This document shows, piece by piece, positions 7,796-15,628 of a stretch of DNA of 32,732 nucleotides; the first letter of the stretch is position 1, and every line of letters begins with the position of its first letter. A program made the translations under genes and the position numbers. The stretch comes from an uncultured Photobacterium sp. Its GTDB lineage: Bacteria > Pseudomonadota > Gammaproteobacteria > Enterobacterales > Vibrionaceae. The stretch is taken from positions 1 through 32,732 of the forward strand of contig CAMQXY010000029.1 in assembly GCA_947039005.1 (NCBI GenBank). Reading direction: 5' to 3'. The notes under the pieces were generated by a model, which worked only from the letters and a program-made list of their open reading frames with translations, did not search any database and had not been told where the DNA came from.

Positions 7796-9003
7796 TGAGT
7801 TTAATTAAGAGTGCTTCAACAATTGGTGGATCATCAGTTATTTCACAATTAATTGGTGCATTTACCATTTTATTCATATCGTATCGATATGGTATGTCTG
7901 CAGTTGGTAATTATGCCTTAATGTTGGGCATCATCATGATTGGTGCTCAAGTGGCATTATATGGTTCACACTTTTTATTAACAAAAGTGCATGATGATGA
8001 ATTAGAGACTGCGATTGTTTTTAGCTTTATTCAGTCATGGGTTGTCAGTGCATTATATATTTATTTAGTTCGCTTAATTTTTGATTTGCCTTTTTGGCCG
8101 ACATATATATTAACAGCTAGTTATTCATTGATGATCGTGTCTGAGAATGTGTTGTTAAGATATAAGTTATTCAATACATTAGCTTTACAACGTATTTCTG
8201 TAACTACTGTTGTTTTTATTGCAGCTTTATCTTCATGGAAAGATGTTTATTTATATGATGTCTGGGCTGTATTTCATTTAAGTTTGATTAGTTTTTGGTT
8301 GTATAAGTATGTTGACTTTAAGAATTTTAAAGCATCGAACTTTTACCCGACAACACAATATAAATATATCGCACGACATTGGCAGCATTTATCACGAATT
8401 GGTAGTGCTGAAGTTATAGCTAATGCCAGTTTACAGCTACCGACAATATTAATTAACCATTGGTTTAGTCCTTTGGTCGCGGGTTATTTTGCTGTTGTAA
8501 ATCGTTTTTGTTTATCGCCTGTGCTTATTATGGGGCAATCGGTTCGCAATTATACATTTTCTAAATGGTCAGAAGATTTTCGTAATAAATTCTTTAACAT
8601 TAAAGAATACCGTCAAGTAAGAGCCTTGTTATTTGGATTGTCGGTTATTGTTATTGTTGGTATTTACTTTGTTTATCCGTGGATTACAGAACGTTTCCTT
8701 AGTGAACAGTGGGTACAATCAATATCAACATCACGTATGATGTTGCCTTATGTATTTGTAATGTTAGCATTTGTACCGTTAACTGTTGTTGAGTTGATTT
8801 TTGGATCGCCCACTTACTTTTTACGTATTCAATGTGAGCAATTACTGATCGTTGTTATAACATTTATTATATTGCCACTCATTTATAAAGATTATACGTT
8901 GTCATTGATGATGTTTTCAGTGCTAACCGCTATTCGATACTTAATGATTTATATCAATATCAATAAACGTGTACTGATTTTAAAAGAACAAGGTTTTAAA
9001 TAG
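7795..9003 (+). CDS. Wzx-type oligosaccharide flippase
   Basis: A 402-residue inner-membrane protein with about ten to twelve hydrophobic segments and few charged stretches. It begins SLIKSASTIGGSSVISQLIG, the typical first helix of MOP-superfamily Wzx proteins. It would move the lipid-linked repeat unit from the cytoplasmic to the periplasmic face. Wzx proteins share little sequence, so this is assigned from hydropathy, N-terminal style, length and position between the co-polymerase and the polymerase. The start is GTG 7795, whose G is the last base of the upstream TAG stop (TAGTG), an overlap that suggests translational coupling. The stop at 9001-9003 abuts the next ATG with no gap. Confidence 0.8.
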   Translation: MSLIKSASTIGGSSVISQLIGAFTILFISYRYGMSAVGNYALMLGIIMIGAQVALYGSHFLLTKVHDDELETAIVFSFIQSWVVSALYIYLVRLIFDLPFWPTYILTASYSLMIVSENVLLRYKLFNTLALQRISVTTVVFIAALSSWKDVYLYDVWAVFHLSLISFWLYKYVDFKNFKASNFYPTTQYKYIARHWQHLSRIGSAEVIANASLQLPTILINHWFSPLVAGYFAVVNRFCLSPVLIMGQSVRNYTFSKWSEDFRNKFFNIKEYRQVRALLFGLSVIVIVGIYFVYPWITERFLSEQWVQSISTSRMMLPYVFVMLAFVPLTVVELIFGSPTYFLRIQCEQLLIVVITFIILPLIYKDYTLSLMMFSVLTAIRYLMIYININKRVLILKEQGFK

Positions 9004-10404
9004 ATGAATACGGGAGCATATTTCCAAGTCTATGTTTTTGTAACGTTAGTTTTTAGCGGGCTGGCACAGTATTTTACTGATGTTGGTGCTTTTCTATGGC
9101 TGCCGTTTTTAATGACTATAGGGATGGTAGCTTTGCTCCCATTGCAAACAAGGTATAATTTCAAACAGCTGGATCGTTTAGAAATTATGCTAATTGTACT
9201 TTTTGTTGGGCTTTTTGTTCTCGCATTAGCATCTTCGTTATTGCAAGAGGGGATTAAGCCAACAATTGCCGGCATTAAAAATAGTCTTGGTGTGCCTTTA
9301 TTATTATTGTGCTTATTGCTGGGTTTCTGTCGTGAGTCTCAGATTTATCGGATCACAGAAAAGTTATACTGGGTTTTTTATGCTCAAATTCCCGTCATAG
9401 CTTATCAAATGCTGGTTGTTGTTCCTGCTCGAGTCGCAGCACAAGGTAAAATGGATTCTTGGGATTCAGTAGTAGGGACTTTTGGCGGTAGTATGCATTC
9501 AGGTGGTAATGGTGCTTCTATGGGGCTCTTTGCTATGCTGATCATGTTGATGAAATTATCTGAGTATAAGCATGGTGTAGCAACATTAAAGTCATTACTT
9601 TTTCATCTATTGGTTGGGTTTGCGATAGCGATTATTGCACAAGTACAGTTTGTTGTACTATTTTCACCTATCTTTATGATGTATGTATTTATATTACCGA
9701 GTTATGTCAAGGAAGTTAAACCTGTAAATATAAAAACAATTCTGATTGGTATTACAATTATTACTGTATTGGTTGGTATATTTATCACCATACTCGCCGT
9801 AACGTATTCTAATCAATATTCAGCAAAACTGGGTATTTGGGATATGTTTATGGATAATATTGGCTATATCTTTAATACACACGCGATTGTAGCTGGACTT
9901 AATGGTCGAGTAGATGAACTTGGTCGTTTAACATCCATTGTATTCTGGGGACAGCAATCAACGCTTCATGGGGTTGTAGATCAGTTATTTGGTTATGGTT
10001 TGAATAGTTCAAATCCTGGTGGTGATACTCCAGGCTATGTTTCGACTTTATTTAATTTAAATGTTGGTTCAACAGCGTTGGCTATTTATCTTTGGGAAAT
10101 TGGGTTTATTGGAACATCATTTTTAGTTCTTATTAGTTTATTAATTATTTGGAATTCTAAACCTAAACCAATGTTTTCAAGGAATAATCTGTCTATAGAA
10201 GATGTTAAATTATTGTCACGTCAACCTGCTTTTATTGGTTTTACTGTTGCAGGGTTAGTGACGTTACCTTATGCACCGTTATTGGCATTAATTCCGGTTT
10301 ATCAGTTTCAATTTTATTTATGTTTAGGTGCTATGCTTATAATCAGAAAGGCAACCATAAATAGAAATAATGAAACTATTTGCATAAATGTTCTTTCTAA
10401 TTAA
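9004..10404 (+). CDS. Wzy-like polysaccharide polymerase (O-antigen ligase family)
   Basis: A 466-residue membrane protein with about ten to twelve helices and a larger periplasmic loop of about 100 residues between roughly 270 and 360. This loop contains NAHIVAGLNGR-like and FGYGLNSSNPGGDTPGY segments, typical of Wzy/WaaL proteins. In the Wzy-dependent pathway it joins lipid-linked repeat units into a chain in the periplasm. It lies directly after the flippase with no spacer, and an acetyltransferase follows. Assignment rests on topology, the loop and position, since polymerases are very divergent. A ligase role is possible in principle, but the operon needs a polymerase and has no other candidate. 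Confidence 0.8.
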   Translation: MNTGAYFQVYVFVTLVFSGLAQYFTDVGAFLWLPFLMTIGMVALLPLQTRYNFKQLDRLEIMLIVLFVGLFVLALASSLLQEGIKPTIAGIKNSLGVPLLLLCLLLGFCRESQIYRITEKLYWVFYAQIPVIAYQMLVVVPARVAAQGKMDSWDSVVGTFGGSMHSGGNGASMGLFAMLIMLMKLSEYKHGVATLKSLLFHLLVGFAIAIIAQVQFVVLFSPIFMMYVFILPSYVKEVKPVNIKTILIGITIITVLVGIFITILAVTYSNQYSAKLGIWDMFMDNIGYIFNTHAIVAGLNGRVDELGRLTSIVFWGQQSTLHGVVDQLFGYGLNSSNPGGDTPGYVSTLFNLNVGSTALAIYLWEIGFIGTSFLVLISLLIIWNSKPKPMFSRNNLSIEDVKLLSRQPAFIGFTVAGLVTLPYAPLLALIPVYQFQFYLCLGAMLIIRKATINRNNETICINVLSN

Positions 10405-10450
10405 TTAAAAAATGGATATGTTTTACTCTCATCAATATGGGAGAAACAAA

Positions 10451-10942
10451 ATGTCAAAGAAAGCAGCAAATAACAATCCATTAATAGCAAAGATTTTTTT
10501 GTTAAATTTTAACTTGGCATCACGTTATTATACAAATGGTATTCGAGGTAAAATTTTTGTTATTAATTTGATGATATTGAAAGTGTTTAAATTTTTTTGT
10601 GGTTTAGATATACCAGCGAGAACAACAATTGGTAAAGGATTAATGATGTATCACCCTCAAAACATCGTTATTAATGCAGATGTTGTTATTGGTGATAATG
10701 TCATACTAAAACATAATATTACCATTGGTAATAAAATCGATAAAGTAACCGGTAAATATGTTTCACCAGTGATCGGTAATAACGTTGAATTGAGTCCTGG
10801 TGTCATTATTTTGGGGGATGTTGTTATTGGTGATAATTGTATTATTGGTGCCGGGTCAATAGTTACTAAAAGCATTCCCAAAAATAGTATTGCAGTTGGT
10901 AATCCTGCAAAAGTTATAAAAACAATAGATGAGAAGTATTAA
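10451..10942 (+). CDS. Left-handed beta-helix acyltransferase (serine acetyltransferase-like)
   Basis: A 163-residue protein with hexapeptide repeats in its C-terminal two thirds: ARTTIGKGLMMYHP, INADVVIGDNVILKHNITIG, VIGNNVELSPGVIILGDVVI and GDNCIIGAGSIVTKSIP, ending in the typical AVGNPAKVIK. The H-P and N-I-T-I-G pattern matches the CysE-like branch of trimeric acetyltransferases. Here it most likely O-acetylates a sugar of the repeat unit with acetyl-CoA, because it sits between polymerase and glycosyltransferases; it is too short for a biosynthetic CysE. ATG 10451 is preceded by GGGAG at 10439-10443, seven bases away. An in-frame ATG at 10412 would add 13 residues without a ribosome binding site. 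Its stop shares a base with the next ATG (TAATG). Confidence 0.85.
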   Translation: MSKKAANNNPLIAKIFLLNFNLASRYYTNGIRGKIFVINLMILKVFKFFCGLDIPARTTIGKGLMMYHPQNIVINADVVIGDNVILKHNITIGNKIDKVTGKYVSPVIGNNVELSPGVIILGDVVIGDNCIIGAGSIVTKSIPKNSIAVGNPAKVIKTIDEKY

Positions 10943-12168
10943 TGGCTAGTAAGATAAAAATTATAAACTTTGTTCCTGAAGAGTTGCCATCATATCGTCC
11001 TGATGTTGATGTACTTTATTCAAAAGAACTACCCAAAGAAGGTGTTGAAACTACGATTGTTGGTATTCCTAAAAAGGAAGCTATCTTTATTAAGGGAGAT
11101 GGCACAACATTAATGACCAGCAAAAAAATGACCAATAAGCACTTGGATTCACTGGCTTATTTTTTAAATGCTTGTAAGTTATCGATGCAAGCGAAGAAAA
11201 ATGGATTTGATGTTATTCAAGCTCGAGATATGGTTTGGGTTGGATTATTTACATTATTAGCAGCAAAGTGGAATAAGCTACCGTTTACTTATTGGGTCTC
11301 ATTTTTGTACGCTGAAAGCCGAACGATGCGTGCAAAAGATAAAAATGAAAATATTCCTAGCTGGAAGCGTCCAATATTACTGGCTAAAGGGTTAGTTGAA
11401 GAATTTATTCTATATCGTTTTATTCTTCCTCACTCTGATCGTGTCTATGTTCAGAGTGATTTCATGTTTAATTATATGAAAAATAAAGGTGTTGATCCTC
11501 AATCAATGATGGTTGTGCCGATGGGTGTTGACTTTGATAAAATTGAAGAGTCTTCACAGACTGAACCTAAACAGATTCCACAATGGCAAGACTCTATTGT
11601 TATTGGTTATTTAGGTAGTCTGGATCGATTACGTAAATTAGAAACCATTGTTCAAGCCTTTAAACAAGCAAAAGAACAAGTGCCTAATTTAAAATTATTA
11701 TTTGTTGGTGATTCTGAAATTGCTCGAGATCGTGAGTGCTTATTAGAAGAAGCTCAAAAATTGGGTGTGGCTGATGATTTTATTATCACTGGTTGGGTTC
11801 CGACTCAAGAAGCTTGGGCTTACCTAAAAGGTGTTGATATGGTGATTGGTTTTATGAATAGAGGCTTGTTACTTGATGTCTCTACACCAACAAAAGCCAT
11901 GGAATATATGGCACTTAAAAAGGCAATGATTTGTAATGATTCACCCGATCAACAGTATGTTATTGAACAGTCACACTGTGGTCGAGTTACCGATGGTAGT
12001 AGTGAGTCTTACGCTAACGCTATGATTGATTTGGCTCAAAATCCGATGTCAGAACAAGAATTAGATGCTGGTTATAATTATATTAAAAACAATCGTTCTT
12101 ATTCATATCTAGGCCAGCAAGTTGCTAATGATATTAAGAATGTTTTAAATAAACACAATGCGTTGTGA
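10942..12168 (+). CDS. Glycosyltransferase family 4-like protein
   Basis: A 408-residue cytoplasmic glycosyltransferase with the GT-B fold. The N-terminal acceptor half includes a DVIQARDMVWVGLFTLLAA stretch and an aromatic PFTYWVSFLYAES segment. The C-terminal half carries VIGYLGSLDRLRKLETIVQA (nucleotide-sugar side), LLFVGDSEIARD, a ITGWVPTQEAWAYL segment and STPTKAMEYMALKKAMIC. The usual E-x7-E motif of GT4 is not clear: the segment has glutamate only in KAMEYM. That makes this the most divergent of the three transferases in the operon. It would add one sugar of the repeat unit; donor and linkage are unknown. It starts at the A of the preceding stop codon (TAATG), so translation is probably coupled. 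Confidence 0.85.
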   Translation: MASKIKIINFVPEELPSYRPDVDVLYSKELPKEGVETTIVGIPKKEAIFIKGDGTTLMTSKKMTNKHLDSLAYFLNACKLSMQAKKNGFDVIQARDMVWVGLFTLLAAKWNKLPFTYWVSFLYAESRTMRAKDKNENIPSWKRPILLAKGLVEEFILYRFILPHSDRVYVQSDFMFNYMKNKGVDPQSMMVVPMGVDFDKIEESSQTEPKQIPQWQDSIVIGYLGSLDRLRKLETIVQAFKQAKEQVPNLKLLFVGDSEIARDRECLLEEAQKLGVADDFIITGWVPTQEAWAYLKGVDMVIGFMNRGLLLDVSTPTKAMEYMALKKAMICNDSPDQQYVIEQSHCGRVTDGSSESYANAMIDLAQNPMSEQELDAGYNYIKNNRSYSYLGQQVANDIKNVLNKHNAL

Positions 12169-12184
12169 TAGTGAGTTAGGTTTT

Positions 12185-13393
12185 ATGAAAGTTTTATTTG
12201 TAAATAAGTTCTTTTTCCCTCATGGCGGTGCGGAAACTGTTTTCTTGCAAGAGCGAGAAATGGTGAAAAATACTGAAGGTTTTGAGGTTATTGATTTTTC
12301 CATGAAGCATGAGAAAAACTTACCATCAGAGCAAAGTGAATATTTTGTTGATAATGTTGATTATAATAATGAGCATGGTTTAAAGTCGAAGCTGAAAGTA
12401 TCACGCGACTTTATTCATAATAAACAAGCGTGTGAAAAATTTGAACAATTAATCATTAATGAAAAACCTGATATTGTTCATTTCCATAATATATATCACC
12501 AATTAACACCGTCAATTATCAAAATAGCTAAAAAACATGGCTGTAAAACCATTTTGACGGCTCATGATTATAAAGTGGCGTGTCCTGGTTATGGCTGCTT
12601 AATCGATGGTAAAGTTTTTGATGTAAAAAATATTAATGGTAGCTTTGTTAATCTCTTTAAATATCAGTGGCATGAAGGCTCATGGTCAAAGAGCTTTTTA
12701 ATGTCATGTGAAGCTGTATTCCATGGCTTAAACAAGAGTTATGAAAATATTGATACTTTTGTCGCTCCTTCTGCGTTTATGAAAAGTATGATTAAAACGC
12801 GCTTACCTGATGCCAATGTTCAAGTGATTGTTAATGGCATTGATGCCAGCAAAACTGAAATTGGCGAAGATGGTGGTTACTTCCTTTACTGTGGTCGCTT
12901 AAGCCCAGAGAAAGGGGTTCCTACACTGGCTAAAGCACATAGTTTAATGAAAGCTGATGTACCTTTAAAAGTACTAGGTAACGGTCCTGTTAAAGAATTA
13001 ATTGAGCGCGAATATCCAAATGTTGAATTGCTCGGTTTTTTACAAGGCGATGAACTGTTCAATATTATAAAAAATGCCAAAGCCGTGATTGTACCTTCTG
13101 AGTGGTATGAAAACTGTTCAATGTCGGTTATTGAAGCGATGAGTTATGGTAAGCCTGTCGTTGGCGGTAATATTGGCGGCATTCCTGAGCAGGTACTTGA
13201 TGGCGAGACTGGTTTCTTATTTGAACCAGGTAATGCACAACAACTTGCAGATAAGCTTGATATCTTAGCGTCTAATCCTGAGTTAGTTAAAGAAATGGGT
13301 GTAAAGGCGAGAGAACGGATGGTGAATAAATATTCATTAGAGGTTCATAAACGTGAACTCATTAGTTTATATCATTCATTAGCTGGTAAGTAG
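12185..13393 (+). CDS. Glycosyltransferase family 4 protein
   Basis: A 402-residue GT-B glycosyltransferase. It opens MKVLFVNKFFFPHGGAETVF, the classic GT4 N-terminus with the glycine loop. It continues with DIVHFHNIYHQL, TILTAHDYKVACPGYGC and, in the donor half, YCGRLSPEKGVPTLAKAH and the E-x7-E motif in ENCSMSVIE followed by AMSYGKPVVGGNIGGIPE. It should transfer a nucleotide-activated sugar to the growing lipid-linked repeat at the cytoplasmic face. I use ATG 12185 because the family N-terminus begins there and a GTTAGG box precedes it. An in-frame ATG at 12158 would add nine residues and overlap the upstream gene. A hairpin lies after the stop, before the third transferase. Confidence 0.9.
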   Translation: MKVLFVNKFFFPHGGAETVFLQEREMVKNTEGFEVIDFSMKHEKNLPSEQSEYFVDNVDYNNEHGLKSKLKVSRDFIHNKQACEKFEQLIINEKPDIVHFHNIYHQLTPSIIKIAKKHGCKTILTAHDYKVACPGYGCLIDGKVFDVKNINGSFVNLFKYQWHEGSWSKSFLMSCEAVFHGLNKSYENIDTFVAPSAFMKSMIKTRLPDANVQVIVNGIDASKTEIGEDGGYFLYCGRLSPEKGVPTLAKAHSLMKADVPLKVLGNGPVKELIEREYPNVELLGFLQGDELFNIIKNAKAVIVPSEWYENCSMSVIEAMSYGKPVVGGNIGGIPEQVLDGETGFLFEPGNAQQLADKLDILASNPELVKEMGVKARERMVNKYSLEVHKRELISLYHSLAGK

Positions 13394-13403
13394 ATATATC
13401 TAT

Positions 13404-13434
13404 AAAGTCAGTCTAATTTAGACTGACTTTTACT
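13404..13434 (+). terminator. Possible internal attenuator between two glycosyltransferase genes
   Basis: An 11-bp perfect stem AAAGTCAGTCT / AGACTGACTTT around the loop AATTT, followed by TACTT. It has the shape of a weak intrinsic terminator, with only a short interrupted T tract. It sits in the only sizable gap of the operon, 10 bases after one stop and about 20 before the next GTG. Confidence 0.5.
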
Positions 13435-13452
13435 TAGATAAGAAGGGTTGTT

Positions 13453-14562
13453 GTGAAAGAATCAATTATTGTTTTAGGTACACGTGGTATTCCTAATGTA
13501 CCTGGTGGTGTCGAGTCTCACTGTCAGGCATTATATCCATTATTAGTGAAAAAATATGATTTGGATATTACGGTTACTGCGCGTAAACCTTATGTGCCTT
13601 ACACTGAAAGCGTGTATGAAGGTGTGAAGTTAAAAGCGTTACCAGCAGTAACAAATAAGTCTTTAGAAGCACCTCTGCATTCATTAATTGCTGCTTTATA
13701 TGCAATTAAAGAAAAAGCTGGAATTGTACACATCCATGCCATCGGTTCTGGTTTGGTTATTCCATTATTACATTTTTTTGGTAAAAAAGTTGTATTTACC
13801 CATCATAGCCAAAATTATGATCATCAAAAATGGGGTAAATTAGCGAAGTTTATTCTTCGTCTTGGTGAAAAGTGGGCGATGAAATATTCAACAGAGGTGA
13901 TTGTTATCTCTGATTTTATGCAAAACCTGATGAATGAAAAATATGGTCGCAGTGATACTCATTTGATTTTTAATGGTGTTAATCCGCCACAATTACCAGA
14001 CCAAAGTAAAATTAATGAATATCTATCAAAGTATGATCTTGAACCTAGAGATTATATTATTGCCGTCGGTCGTTTTTCACAAGAAAAAGGGTTAGATGTT
14101 TTACTTGAAGCTTATAAACTTAGCGGAATTAAGAAAAAGCTAGTTTTAGTGGGTGATAGTGATCATGTGACGGAATACAGTTATCAATTAAAAGGAACGG
14201 CACGAGAAATGAACGGTGTCGTATTAACTGGCTTTTTATCAGGTGAAGAATTACATAGTATCTTCTCACAAGCAGATACTTTTGTGTTACCATCATACAG
14301 TGAAGGATTGCCTATCGCTTTATTAGAAGCGATGTCTTTTTCATTGCCAGCTATTATTAGTGACATTCCTGCAAATAAAGCAGTACATTTGCCTGACGAT
14401 TGTTATTTTAAATGCGGTGATAGCCAAGATTTAGCAGATAAGCTTGTAACAGCAATAGACCAACCTCTTATTTCATATGCTGAATATTTAGAATATTATG
14501 ATTGGAATTTAATAGCAGAACAAACTTACCATGTTTACCAACAAGCGATAATGAAAAAGTAA
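13453..14562 (+). CDS. Glycosyltransferase family 4 protein (WchF-like N-terminus)
   Basis: A 369-residue GT-B transferase starting at GTG 13453 with an AGAAGGG ribosome binding site at 13441-13447. The N-terminus IVLGTRGIPNVPGGVESHCQ is typical of the DUF1972/WchF-type group of GT4 enzymes, several of which are rhamnosyltransferases. Further motifs are HIHAIGSGLVIPLL, VFTHHSQNYDHQKWG, the donor-side AVGRFSQEKGLDVLLEAY, and the E-x7-E motif in EGLPIALLE followed by AMSFSLPAIISDIP. It would extend the lipid-linked repeat unit in the cytoplasm. Rhamnosyl specificity is only a family hint; no rhamnose-nucleotide genes are present here. It is the third transferase, so with the initiating sugar the repeat may hold about four residues if each acts once. 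Confidence 0.9.
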   Translation: MKESIIVLGTRGIPNVPGGVESHCQALYPLLVKKYDLDITVTARKPYVPYTESVYEGVKLKALPAVTNKSLEAPLHSLIAALYAIKEKAGIVHIHAIGSGLVIPLLHFFGKKVVFTHHSQNYDHQKWGKLAKFILRLGEKWAMKYSTEVIVISDFMQNLMNEKYGRSDTHLIFNGVNPPQLPDQSKINEYLSKYDLEPRDYIIAVGRFSQEKGLDVLLEAYKLSGIKKKLVLVGDSDHVTEYSYQLKGTAREMNGVVLTGFLSGEELHSIFSQADTFVLPSYSEGLPIALLEAMSFSLPAIISDIPANKAVHLPDDCYFKCGDSQDLADKLVTAIDQPLISYAEYLEYYDWNLIAEQTYHVYQQAIMKK

Positions 14563-14571
14563 GAACAGTAT

Positions 14572-14991
14572 ATGAAATTTAGTAACAACTATTCTACTGA
14601 AGAAAATACGGTAGCAGCTCGTTTTTTTAACACTATGTCTGAAGATGTTTTATTGTCTTTTACAGCAGAACAAAAAAAAGAAATTGAAAGCTCCATTATT
14701 AAAAATACGTCAAGAGGAGATCATTGCGTAGATTTAAGACCTGTTATTGGGGTTGGTAAATGGCGTTATTATACAATTTTTCTGATTGGTAAAGATCGAC
14801 GAGGCCATGTTCGAAAAAGAGATTCACTATCAATATTACTTAAGTCATTATTTATTTTAGCTGGCGGGATAGGTTTATTTATGTCCGCAGTATTAACAAT
14901 GTATTTAATTAAATCAGCTTTGGGTATTGATATTTTTAAACATTTTTCCTTTGGTGTTTGGGACGCATTTAGAAATACATTTATAAGTTAA
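14572..14991 (+). CDS. Operon-terminal membrane protein of unknown function
   Basis: I do not recognise a named domain in these 139 residues. The first half is soluble: a helical TAEQKKEIESSIIKN stretch, then HCVDLRPVIGVGKWRYYTIF, where a basic-aromatic segment looks membrane-associated, followed by IGKDRRGHVRKRD. A hydrophobic helix near residues 92-115 (LKSLFILAGGIGLFMSAVLT region) is followed by a short tail. One transmembrane helix with a cytoplasmic N-terminal half, by the positive-inside rule, fits best. It begins nine bases after the third glycosyltransferase on the same strand, so it belongs to the operon and is a good candidate for an accessory assembly or regulatory factor. Similar small genes at the ends of Vibrionaceae polysaccharide loci are often left unnamed or misnamed. 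Confidence 0.75.
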   Translation: MKFSNNYSTEENTVAARFFNTMSEDVLLSFTAEQKKEIESSIIKNTSRGDHCVDLRPVIGVGKWRYYTIFLIGKDRRGHVRKRDSLSILLKSLFILAGGIGLFMSAVLTMYLIKSALGIDIFKHFSFGVWDAFRNTFIS

Positions 14992-15095
14992 TTTTTAAAT
15001 GTGATCGTTTAGTTATTATCTGTATAAATATAACGTTTTACTTATGTATTTATTTATATCGTAACGTTCTATTTAAATAAATAATAAAGGTATTT

Positions 15096-15566
15096 ATGAA
15101 GAAACGATATATTGCGTTTAGTTTGATTGCGGTATTATTATCAACATCTGCGTTAGCTGATGGGCGAATAACGACGGCTAGTGGGGTTTGGCAAGATTGT
15201 GGACCTGCTAAAGTTGAAGCTGTACGTGTTGAAAAGGGTGTTGTTTTTGCTCTGTTAAAGAACACCACAGATCATTGGAAGGCTTGGAAGCGTATCTCAT
15301 CTAATGAATCGTTGCCCTCTAATGTGGGGAATAATTTATCAGAAGGGGCGCTTCTTGCTGAATATAGTTCATCTACTGATCTTAATAAGCTGAAAAAAGA
15401 TGATGATTCACGTATTAAAACTGAATTGCAACATTATCAATACCAATCATTGCTTGAGAATGCATTATTAAATGATAAAACGGTTATAGTACGTTTTCCT
15501 AATACTGAGTCTTGTAAAAGTGATAATTGGGCATCAAATGCAGAGATGGTGCAGCTTAATAAATAG
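15096..15566 (+). CDS. Small secreted protein of unknown function
   Basis: A 156-residue protein with a clear signal peptide (MKKRYIAFSLIAVLLSTSALA, cleavage before DGR), so mature periplasmic or secreted. Only two cysteines remain, in WQDCGPA and TESCKSD near the two ends of the mature chain, and they may form one disulfide. The core pattern of alternating hydrophobics (AKVEAVRVEKGVVFALLKN, LLENALLNDKTVIVRF) suggests a small beta-barrel around a helix, reminiscent of OB-type secreted proteins, but this is a weak structural guess. AAAGG at 15086-15090 precedes ATG 15096. It has its own leader and a strong terminator, so it is a single-gene unit placed between the exopolysaccharide operon and the hydrolase pair. 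Confidence 0.75.
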   Translation: MKKRYIAFSLIAVLLSTSALADGRITTASGVWQDCGPAKVEAVRVEKGVVFALLKNTTDHWKAWKRISSNESLPSNVGNNLSEGALLAEYSSSTDLNKLKKDDDSRIKTELQHYQYQSLLENALLNDKTVIVRFPNTESCKSDNWASNAEMVQLNK

Positions 15567-15590
15567 TATTAAATAGTATTAAATGATATT
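15561..15590 (+). repeat. Three tandem decamers at the stop codon
   Basis: AAATAGTATT occurs twice in direct succession, followed by the variant AAATGATATT. The first copy contains the TAG stop of the secreted protein gene, and the array runs straight into the terminator stem. Confidence 0.8.
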
Positions 15591-15623
15591 AAAGCGTCAA
15601 ATATTTATATTTGACGCTTTTTT
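15591..15623 (+). terminator. Strong terminator between convergent genes
   Basis: A 14-bp perfect stem AAAGCGTCAAATAT / ATATTTGACGCTTT with a TT loop, followed by further T residues to 15623. It closes the secreted-protein gene and lies only a few bases from the stop of the minus-strand hydrolase-like gene, so it may serve both directions. Confidence 0.9.
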
Positions 15624-15628
15624 GGTTT

